Source of the DNA: Chara braunii
Taxonomy: Eukaryota; Streptophyta; Charophyceae; Charales; Characeae
Length of the DNA: 24,630 nucleotides
Assembly (NCBI GenBank): GCA_003427395.1
Contig: BFEA01000302.1
Coordinates: forward strand, 1,015,795-1,040,424
Direction: 5' to 3'
A model generated the notes under the pieces. It was not told the origin of the DNA, did no database searches, and worked only from the letters and a program-made list of their open reading frames with translations. Position numbers and translations under genes: made by a program. This document shows positions 18,401 through 24,630 of the stretch, in pieces. The first letter of the stretch is position 1; each line of letters starts with the position of its first letter.

Positions 18401-19211
18401 TCAGGAACTTGTGATTAACTTCGAAATGGAAGCACGTATGCTCTGCATCGGTGTAGGCATTCGAGCTGCCACCGTGTGCAGACAGAAACGAATCGTAATC
18501 GTTCTCATTAGGGAACTTCTCACTCCCCATGAAAAGCATATGCTCTAGGAAATGTGCGAGACCCTGCGCATCTAAAGGGTCCGAAAAGCTCCCAACTCCA
18601 ACGCACATAGCAGCCGCTGCTTTCTTCGCCCCGCCTTTGGGCATGTCACGTCGAGGTCCGTCGCTCTCATCTTCGGACGACCCGTCGTCGTCCTCCTCAT
18701 CGCTTTCGTTTCCACACAGTTTGCATCCTTCACAATGGTCACCGCAGCCATCCTCGCCCTCGTCACCCTTATCCCCTGGAACTCCATTCACCAAAACGGC
18801 GGTCGTCCGCTCTTCGTCAGCTGTCTCCCACCCACTATCTTCATCGTCGTCGCCGTCCCCATCCTCGTCATCATCCTCATCCTCATCGTCTTCATCATAG
18901 CTATCATCTTCTTCCTCGCTGTCTGAGGCACAGCCCCGACCAGGACCTGCTCGACGCCTAGACCTTCGCACTGCACCCCCTTTGTCATCGCAACTACCAT
19001 CAACACTGTCACCGCCTTCTCCCTGCGATGCAGCAATCTCCGGATCGTGGATCAGTAGCGCACAGAGACCGTTTTCCAAAGTGATAGCCCGATAAAGCCG
19101 CTTGTCCCCTGTAGACTTTATGACCTCTACCTGTTGCTTCCCAGCAGACGACGTATTTTCCTCCGAGCACTCCACGCCAGTTCCTGTCATATCCGAGCTC
19201 GGCTCCGCCAT
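15456..19211 (-). CDS. nardilysin-like M16 zinc metallopeptidase
   Basis: This is a complete, uninterrupted frame of 1251 codons from the ATG at 19211. An ATG 11 codons upstream (19244) is in poor context, whereas 19211 has G at -3 and GCG after the ATG. The inverzincin motif HFLEH (H220, E223, H224) binds zinc and holds the catalytic glutamate. The third zinc ligand is E301 in VDSEFNQ, 81 residues from the first His as in insulin-degrading enzyme. The C-terminal half carries RTKEQLGY (R1054, Y1061), the substrate-binding signature of M16A enzymes. A basic patch (82-92) and a highly acidic insert (about 97-184) interrupt the first domain just before the zinc helix, the hallmark of nardilysin, which cleaves before Arg in dibasic sites. 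The insert also holds C-x3-C-x2-C-x2-C (156-166). A Ser/Thr/Pro/Ala-rich linker (about 672-773) separates the halves. No signal peptide is evident, so it is probably cytosolic. The lack of introns over 3.75 kb is unusual. Confidence 0.93.
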   Translation of the reverse strand: MAEPSSDMTGTGVECSEENTSSAGKQQVEVIKSTGDKRLYRAITLENGLCALLIHDPEIAASQGEGGDSVDGSCDDKGGAVRRSRRRAGPGRGCASDSEEEDDSYDEDDEDEDDDEDGDGDDDEDSGWETADEERTTAVLVNGVPGDKGDEGEDGCGDHCEGCKLCGNESDEEDDDGSSEDESDGPRRDMPKGGAKKAAAAMCVGVGSFSDPLDAQGLAHFLEHMLFMGSEKFPNENDYDSFLSAHGGSSNAYTDAEHTCFHFEVNHKFLTPALDRFAQFFVAPLAKDEAMEREVQSVDSEFNQSVQNDRCRLQQLQCHTANSAYELHKFSWGNRKSLGEPLVKGKGIRGKLINLYKEHYRAGRMKLVVLGAEPLDGMEKTVKELFVGVRPGGTERLNFAREGRLWEKGKMYIVQSVKDQHQLSLQWPLPCLDSVYRKKPYDYVSHLIGHEGAGSILSLLKAKGLAQSLTAGIGDSGFERNSAMYLFSISIRLTVLGLEKVMDVIGLVYEYIHMAKEVGPQEWVFRELKSVADMEFRFAEEDLPEDYTCRLAENMHLYPEEHIISGEYIVEEWDPALVEDVFNWLSPENMRVDLVTRSFDNTSSGVLVEPWFGVRYRVKDIDAELVERWAKPPSSNLALHMPLQNLFIPHDFTLRVEPVKLAEPVGDSGQLCDVLTPSNSAPAKVMSSLESSGKATSLQAPLPEAVLTESSAEVMPPGSCAKIMSTELTMKVTLAELPAEVDDAAGTTYPKTMPETSDKLTEPAPPSSPNAVVKRFPKIIYEDDCMKLHYLKDTVFKTPRASVYFAITSGVFMQSAKNVVLGELFVKLHADALSETVYLASVARLDWNATLSASRLEFKFHGFNDKLGLLVKTVFEQLRDFKVQKDRFEVVKEELVRDYGNANMKPWKHSAYLRLRVLRERGFPVEERLDALLSCTPEDLASFVPAMLDQTFTECLAHGNLTEEEALELVKTVQSCLPQKTLRPEHRPVERIVQLTDGVSYVINARAKLDAEENSVVEMYLQMKQDWGKETVRDRAIVDLLEHIIWEPSFDQLRTKEQLGYSVECSVRVTQTVMGLCFRVQSAEYHPRHVHSRIDAFIEDFRNYLVTMTDEQFSNHQEALISQKLEKDTNLEEESDRHWAQIWDNRYLFNARKLEAQALHELKMKDVLQCYDSYLSAASTSRRKLAVQIWGKNCHAMMSEVDDAMKVADGCEKPGDTALIKDIAEFKRRAELFPTVRPVPVLSSSTVMQSE

Positions 19212-19250
19212 CACCCTAGAGGAGGCGATGCAGCATACAATCAAGAAGTT

Positions 19251-19320
19251 GCCAGATTATTATTTTATTCATCTGGCTCCATCAGGAGTTGAACTCCGAT
19301 CTCTTTATCAGCAGTCGCAT
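19251..19320 (-). other. 5' flank of peptidase: hairpin and weak tRNA-like stretch
   Basis: GCCAGAT and ATCTGGC form a 7-bp inverted repeat (19251-19277). Next to it, on the minus strand, ATGCGACTGCTGATAAAGAG and GGAGTTCAACTCC look like a decayed anticodon loop and B-box of a tRNA. The stems do not pair convincingly. It lies in the presumed 5' leader or promoter of the peptidase gene. Confidence 0.3.
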
Positions 19321-19393
19321 TAATTAATTAATTAATTAATTAATTAACTATTATTTTTATTTTTTTATTTTTTTACTTATTTACTTATTTACT
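19318..19393 (+). repeat. (TTAA)n microsatellite and AT-rich tract
   Basis: About seven TAAT units are followed by T-rich runs and TTAC repeats. They sit about 100-180 bp upstream of the peptidase start, where a promoter would be expected. No individual TATA box can be chosen in such sequence. Confidence 0.9.
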
Positions 19394-19560
19394 AGGCTAC
19401 CAGCCGGGCAGCCCGGGTCACCTTGTTTTCCTGGCAGCCCGGCCGTGCATGGACAAGGTACCAGCAAAAAAAAAAAAAAAAACGCAAAAAAACTATGTTA
19501 TGCACAAAATTATTGAAAAATAAACTGAACCACCTTTTTTTTTTTTTTTTTTAACAAGGT
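19394..19560. repeat. GC-rich block with A17 and T18 tracts
   Basis: A CCGGGCAGCCCGGG-type block is followed by A17 (19466-19482), then T18 (19535-19552). The composition resembles the dispersed GC-rich/homopolymer repeats elsewhere in the window, but I cannot align it to them with confidence. Confidence 0.5.
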
Positions 19561-19798
19561 GGTGTTCTTTGCATTATAAAACCGGGAAACGGCCTGGCGT
19601 CCCTCACATGAATGCCGTAGCCAAAGCGGGCTGGGAGAGGCACTTCTGGCCAGTCCCATCCCCAACCCCAGACCTCCCACAATGAAGACACCGGTCTTCA
19701 GCCCGTCCTGTGCGAGTCCCTAGTTGAAAAAAACCAAAAAGTTATGAAATTAGTAAAATTACCCTAACCCACCATAACGTGAAATTTAATCCTATTCT

Positions 19799-20446
19799 AA
19801 TGTCGAATTTTATATCCATTAACTCTATATTGTCTATGCACAGAAACAGTCACACAATGTCCTCACCCTCACCCGTCCCAATTACCGCAATCGTCCAGAA
19901 CAGTAATGGTGAATTAACCCCAAAATAGTATCAAGTTTCATATCAATCAACCCTAATTTATCTATGGAGCAAGAACTGTAATCATCCCTAGTATCAATAA
20001 GGGGATAACCCTAATATAGTGTCAAGTTTTATATCTGCTAACCGCAAATTATCTACAGAGCAAAAACAGTCACACTAATCCAAACCCCATGCCGTAATTT
20101 TAGCAGAGCTGAGCAGCAGGCTTCACACAACCAGGCAGAGACCATCCCAAAACGACAGACCTGATGAGGGGGCAGCATCAGGCCCATCATTCCAGGTGAT
20201 CCCCGCCACATCCTCTAATGTCCTACAGGCAGTGTCGAATTATATATCTGTTAACCGCAAATTATCTACAGAGCAAAAAGCAGCCACACTATGTGAAACC
20301 CCATGCCCTAAAATTAGCAGAGCTTAGCAGCAGGCTTCACAGAACCAGGTAGAGACCATCCCAAAACGACAGACCTGAAGAGGGGGCAGCATCAGGCCCA
20401 TCATTCTAGGTGATCCCCACCACGTCCTCTATTGTCCTACAGGCAG
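19799..20446 (+). repeat. 213-bp tandem repeat with older partial copies
   Basis: Two full copies (20019-20231 and 20232-20446) run from GTGTC(A/G)A to TCCTACAGGCAG with about 90% or better similarity by eye (CCGCAAATTATCTACAGAGC and CATCCCAAAACGACAGACCT in both). Two diverged partial starts lie upstream at about 19799 and 19927 (TATC(C/A)AT(T/C)AAC ... ATCTATG). The array is non-coding. Confidence 0.85.
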
Positions 20447-20654
20447 AAAGCGCCATCCAGCAAAAAGGAGGTGAAAGAAAAGCAACACCAACAACCTCAC
20501 TGATTAACCACGATAATCAGTCAGAATTTTGAAAAAGGCACGTGTAAAACCATCCAATTGATAATCCAACCCCAGGATCATCTGTCTCGTCAGCACCAAA
20601 AAGCACAAGGCCAACCTCTGCGGCAAACCCTACTAGTATCCACTTGCGCCCCAG
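20447..20654. other. no gene seen
   Basis: This is unique-looking sequence between two tandem arrays; nothing is recognisable in it. Confidence 0.5.
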
Positions 20655-20877
20655 ATGACACGTGTCTTCTTCTTATTCAATAATGATGTTCATAATGACA
20701 CACATCTTCCTTTTCTTCTTCTTCGATGATGATGATGACGATGATAATGATGATGATGATGACGACACACGTCTTCCTCTTCTTCTTCGATAATGATGAC
20801 GATGATGTTGACACGCGTCTTCCTCTTCGTCTTCGATGATAATGATGACGATGACGTTGACACGTGTCTTCTTCCGT
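20655..20877 (+). repeat. GATGAT/CTTCTT minisatellite
   Basis: There are four to five units of about 46-65 bp, each GACAC(A/G)(C/T)(A/G)TCTTCCTCTTC followed by a GATGATAATGATGACGATGA tract. Unit length varies through expansion of the GAT part. On either strand this leaves low-complexity open frames that should not be called genes. Confidence 0.85.
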
Positions 20878-21124
20878 AACAAGATGTATGAGCTGAACAA
20901 TACTGCAAAGAACAACACGGAAGCTCTCCCCGTAGACGAGTCGACGTTACCGTGGATAGAAGGCAAAGGCAGAAGGTTCCCGCCACACAGCAGATCACTC
21001 CCAGTGCACTATTATTCCACGCTGTCAGCAGTGCTCATACGAGCTATGGAGAAACACCCAGGTCACATTCAGCAGACAGAGGGCCGAAAGTGGTAACTCC
21101 TCTACTGAAAGCGAGGGGCTCTCC

Positions 21125-21454
21125 TCACCGAGGGCTCCATATCTGAGACCAGGGAGCAAGCCCTGACCAGTTGACTTCCAACAATTGAACAGCACTTTCA
21201 GCCTTCTTCAGTTCGTCCTCGGCTGCTTGCAGATCGAACTGGCTGCGTACATGCTGTTCAGCATCGGGGCCAGCTTCGTGCATTTCTTGGAGCAATGTGC
21301 GAAGAAGGTTCAGCACTAGCTGCCGTATTTCTTCAATTTGGCCACGGGTTCTCAGCACTACCTCTTCTTCATCGGCAAAGAGAGTAAAGGAGGTGGGGTA
21401 GGAGAGATGAGGGATAAAACGGGTCAGAATGGACGCGCGCAGACAGTTCCACAC
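21125..21454 (-). CDS. hypothetical coiled-coil coding fragment
   Basis: This is a 109-codon minus-strand frame. From about residue 29 it is strongly helical and charged, with hydrophobic residues at heptad-like spacing (QIEEIRQLVLNLLRTLLQEM, then QAAEDELKKAESAVQLLEVN). It ends in WSGLAPWSQIWSPR. The composition is much more protein-like than the surrounding frames. The first 28 residues look less coding-like, so the true start may be a splice acceptor inside. I recognise no family. It could be an exon of an unknown gene or a remnant of an element-encoded structural protein. Confidence 0.35.
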   Translation of the reverse strand: MWNCLRASILTRFIPHLSYPTSFTLFADEEEVVLRTRGQIEEIRQLVLNLLRTLLQEMHEAGPDAEQHVRSQFDLQAAEDELKKAESAVQLLEVNWSGLAPWSQIWSPR

Positions 21455-21987
21455 AAAGCCATCCTAATGAGTGAGTATGCCGCACAATAAACTCAAAAAG
21501 ACAACAGCAAATTCCACAGCCTCACTTCAATTTCGAATTTCCACGGCAAAGAAAATAGTAAGAAGATAAGTAGGATTCAGATACTTCTATCTATTCCTAA
21601 TTCTGTTGTTTGTCTATGTGATGACGTTTCTATCTGAGAGTGTACAAATACGGCAGCGACGGCCAGTGCGATCAAGACAACAACACAAGTGGTGAGTCAG
21701 CAAGCATCCACAGAACAGCCCACGACAGGTGAGTAGAGTCAGCCAATTACAACACAAGAGCAATCAGTGTATCAACTGCTCATCATCTCGCTGTCTCGCT
21801 GCAGATACCCGAATCCAGGCACAACGGCTGACGCGTGGCACTACGGCGTAACCCAGTGCCGTACCACCCCTCAGCGCACACAAGTGCAAGTGTCTATCCC
21901 CACCAATCTTCATGGTAAATGGCAGCGCAAGTCTTCCTTGCCATGTGTCACATCCCACTCTGACCAACACAGCACATCCACAGAGTA

Positions 21988-22372
21988 TGCCACGTCAGCG
22001 GCAATGGCCAGCGAGGCCGTCAAAAGGGAAGTCGCGGTAGCCACGTCAACAGTGCACTACTACCAAGTCCGCTTGTCATTGGTATGCCACGTCAGACTGA
22101 AGATACAGCTGGAGCCTTGGAAGTGCCACGTTAGCAGGTAAGTCGTGACACAGGTAAGTGTCACGTCAGACAATACCTTGCTGGTCCTCTGGATGCCACG
22201 TCAGCACCCACATGCCATGCCACATAGGCAGCACTCTCAATGCCATGTCAGCAGTTCTCTCACTCTCTCCCTCTCTCTCTCTGGTCGACCGTCCAGCGCC
22301 ACATCAGCGCCTCTGCTAACGGTTCTCCCGCTGGTCACCGTCTCCATTTCAGCAACACTGTGCCATGTCAGC
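21988..22372 (+). promoter_or_regulatory. cluster of about ten TGCCACGTCAGC-type motifs
   Basis: TGCCACGTCAGC or close variants occur at about 21988, 22040, 22085, 22124, 22159, 22194, 22218, 22241, 22297 and 22361, at irregular spacing. The intact ones contain CCACGTCA, the reverse of TGACGTGG, an ACGT-core site bound by bZIP factors. Later copies have lost ACGT to ATGT or ACAT. No promoter or target gene can be assigned. It may instead be a decayed simple repeat. Confidence 0.4.
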
Positions 22373-22449
22373 AATGTCGCCGGTCCACATCATCATCAAT
22401 CACCATGTAAGTGCGCACGCACGTCTGGACGTCAATGTCTAGACTAGTG

Positions 22450-23490
22450 ATGACAATCACGCGCATTTATAAACGTGAAATGAGAGACGTGCGTCCACTC
22501 CCTTACTTACCATATCACATCACGGCGCACATCAGCAGATCGCGACAAAGGAGGTATTGCTCTGACACCAAATTGTAATAAACCTAGTCTGGAGAGAAAC
22601 TCGTCAATGTCGAAGTACAAGATGTCTCAACGCAAGTCAATGTCTCCAATAATCATGAGAGTGATCCCAAGTGCAATGTCTCGTAACCAAAGGACGAAGC
22701 TAATAGGGGGGAGATAAGACTTAGAGGGTGGAAGAGAAAGTATCCATCAATTGCATCGAAGATAGATCTCCTTCACGTCCCACTCCTCCTTCGGGCATCT
22801 TCCCTCTGTTATGTCAGCATACAGTATCCCAAAGACGAGCTTGGCGAGAACCGATCACAACATAGTGTCACATAGGCACAGATCTCCCATGAAGACGTCA
22901 CAGCAGTGCACAATATCGACAACAATAATCAGGTAAGCTTCTCTCTCTCTCTTACGACCAATCTCACAGCCCTGATGTTGCATACTAGTGAATACTTCAC
23001 CAAGTATGGGCAGAACCAAAGATCAACCAATATAGGATGAGCATGTATACAGCCGAAGTCTGAGAAATGGACTGACTCACATGGACTGAACTCACCCAAA
23101 CATCACTCAACACACAAGCAATCGTGAGATGGAGGGGGTCTGAAGACCATACATAGACGATGCTTCAGGCCCCGTACAATCATACACAGATGAATGGTGG
23201 GAGGAGAGACGATGGAGGTGGGAGGTATAGGCAGCGGCAGATGTCACCGAGATAGAATCCAGAAGGTCACTGAGATGGTTGTCCAAAATGTCACCGAACA
23301 AAATCAGCATGTCGTGGACATAAGTCACCAATGTCGGAGGTACAGAATCCTAATGTAACCGGTGTCAGATCTGTGATGCCGCCTGGTATCAATCCCAACT
23401 ATCTCCAATGTCTCGAATCCGGTAAGTATCACAGCCTCCTACCACCGAAGTCCAATCACTGATCTCTGTCCAACTCGTATGAAGTCTCCA
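22450..23490. other. no gene seen; recurrent short motifs and donor-like sites
   Basis: AATGTC(T/G) and GTCACCGA-type phrases recur (for example 22605-22690 and 23240-23340), and consensus donor-like CAGGTAAG or CGGTAAGT sites lie near 22930 and 23419. No open frame of interest and no RNA gene is recognisable. Confidence 0.4.
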
Positions 23491-23493
23491 GTC

Positions 23494-23565
23494 TGAAGAA
23501 AAAGAAGAAGAAGTCTGAGGGAGAAGAAGGAGAAGTCTGAAGAAGAAGAAGAAGAAGAAGAAGAG
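23494..23565 (+). repeat. (GAA)n/(AGAAG)n microsatellite
   Basis: GAA-type runs are separated by GTCTGA phrases. Confidence 0.9.
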
Positions 23566-23886
23566 ACGGGCAGAGCATGGGCAGAGATGGCGAGTAGCAC
23601 CAGGCCCTACCTGATGGGACAAGGTGGCGCCTTGGCTGCTGCGGGAGACGGCTGTGCTGCTGGGAGCTATGGCGCTCGTGGCTGCTGTTAGGTAAGTCTC
23701 CCTACTCGCTCTGCCTCACTGCAGTGCGCTAAACTTAGCGCTGCAGTTCCCAGCGCTGCACTGAACCCAGAACAGCGCAGCGCGGTCGCTCCTCAATGCC
23801 ACTGCTCCAAGATGCAAGAAAGGTTGCTGGACCGGCCCAAGTACCGTCCGGCGGCCAGTCGGCCTCAATGCTGCCCGGCACGCCGT

Positions 23887-23952
23887 GATCTGGATTGTCA
23901 AGATTGACGATTCAGATCAGACCCGCGAGCCCAACGGTAATGTCGTTTGGGC
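23887..23952 (+). repeat. paired hairpins related to 12311-12378
   Basis: The first hairpin has GATCTG ... CAGATC arms with an inner GTCA/TGAC pair (23887-23918). The second is GCCCAA-CG ... CG-TTTGGGC (23929-23952), followed by CTA as in the earlier copy. The order and end sequences match 12311-12378 (ATCTGG ... GACGAT(C/T)CAGAT, then GCCC ... TTGGGCCTA), while the inner arms differ. Confidence 0.6.
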
Positions 23953-24156
23953 CTAGACCTGGTCTGCTGCAGGAAACCAACTGGTGGCCTCAATGCGGCC
24001 TACCGGGAGAAGGGTCCGGCTAAGTACCCCTTAGCCTAGTGGTCGGGTCCGAAAGGAACCCGTGTGGCATCAGTATGTAACACCTGATCTCCCTCCTCGT
24101 CGATACCCTAATATGAGTTGAATATCTGGTTTATGGGTTTGCATGGGGTGCGAGTG

Positions 24157-24241
24157 GTGTGTGTGTGTGTGTGTGCACGCGTGTGGGTGTGGACTTGCGA
24201 GTAGTTAAGGCTGGGAGTATGTGTGTGTGTGTGTGTGTGTT
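24157..24241 (+). repeat. two (GT)n microsatellites
   Basis: GT runs at about 24157-24174 and 24220-24241 are separated by GT-rich sequence. Confidence 0.95.
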
Positions 24242-24429
24242 GAAATAAACATAACCCCGCGAACGCGGCAAGCAGCGTAACAGGGGATGCATACACGATT
24301 GCCTAAGAAGAAAGACCTCAACACTTTTGCACAGAACAATCCATACAACAGGAGAAATCAAAGTGGACAGGAAGACAAGAAGCAGTAAGGCAAAAAGACA
24401 ACAAGGCAGACAACAGACCAAAATAACAA

Positions 24430-24630
24430 AAAAACTAGGCTGGGCCGGCGCCCGGCCGGGCGGACCCCGGCCGGTTGGGCCCGGGGGGGTCCGCCTGGCT
24501 GAACCGGGCGTCGCAAAAACATTGCAAGGATTTTTATTTTATTTTTTTCCGAAGGTGGGGTTGTGCTGGGCTGCACTACAGGACCCCGAATCTGCAATAA
24601 AAAAGTACTTCGGGGATTGTGGGGGGGGGG
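24430..24630 (+). repeat. GC-rich/T-tract dispersed repeat, copy at window end
   Basis: CTAGGCTGGGCCGG, a CCGGCCGGGCGGAC core, GGGCCCGGGGGGGTCCG, AACCGGGCGTCGCAAAAACA, a T-tract, GAAGGTGGGGTTGTGCTGGG, AGGACCCCGAATCTGCAATA and a terminal run of about ten G repeat the order seen at 11070-11255. A minus-strand frame through it gives a Pro/Arg-rich product in both copies, which follows from the GC-rich core and is not evidence of coding. Confidence 0.75.

Noticed and set aside
18529-18926. Ser-rich and hydrophobic plus-strand frames
   Set aside because: They are shadows of the acidic, GAT/GAC/GAG-rich coding tract of the peptidase on the other strand.
20673-20998. His/Arg/Ser-rich minus-strand frames
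   Set aside because: They are translations of the CTTCTT/GATGAT minisatellite in shifted frames.

Overview
This is a eukaryotic, repeat-dense window with one confidently identifiable protein gene. The gene is a complete, uninterrupted 3.8 kb reading frame for a nardilysin-type M16 zinc metallopeptidase on the minus strand (15456-19211). Its sequence style around the catalytic core looks closest, from memory, to the green-lineage members of the family. Together with abundant non-coding repeats, long A/T homopolymers and GT-AG-like splice motifs, this suggests a large streptophyte-alga or plant-like genome. I cannot name the species.

Layout. Positions 1-4300 hold no recognisable gene; there is one weak minus-strand coding fragment (248-610) and a strongly G-over-C-skewed stretch (about 2461-2820). 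Positions 4340-7810 are a chain of repeats: a scattered 30-bp motif, a 422-bp tandem duplication (5209-6049), three in-frame exon-like repeats (6114-6602) and a 253-bp tandem duplication (7316-7806). Positions 8000-10740 hold microsatellites and unassigned, possibly exonic sequence. At 10740-11000 a short tandem array is interrupted by a 105-bp foldback element with a TA target duplication. An 819-base N gap (11256-12074) is flanked by copies of a GC-rich/T-tract repeat family.

Positions 12849-15390 contain a 25-bp minisatellite, then a cluster of degenerate structural-RNA copies (U6 snRNA, tRNA-like elements, the 3' end of 18S rRNA). This cluster is cut by an exact Nextera mate-pair junction adapter (14335-14372). 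The adapter is followed by a perfect 74-bp copy of the window's own first 74 bases and a single N, so the assembly is chimeric here and linkage across about 14312-14468 should not be trusted.

Downstream of the peptidase (19250-24630) are AT-rich repeats, a 213-bp tandem repeat family, a GATGAT-rich minisatellite, a small possible coiled-coil coding fragment (21125-21454), a cluster of about ten CCACGTCAGC-type motifs (21988-22372), and another GC-rich/T-tract repeat copy ending in poly-G at the window edge. Apart from the peptidase, no set of genes works together here. The most notable items are the intronless nardilysin with a four-cysteine cluster inside its acidic domain, the RNA-pseudogene cluster, the paired-hairpin repeat found twice, the foldback element and the adapter-containing misassembly.
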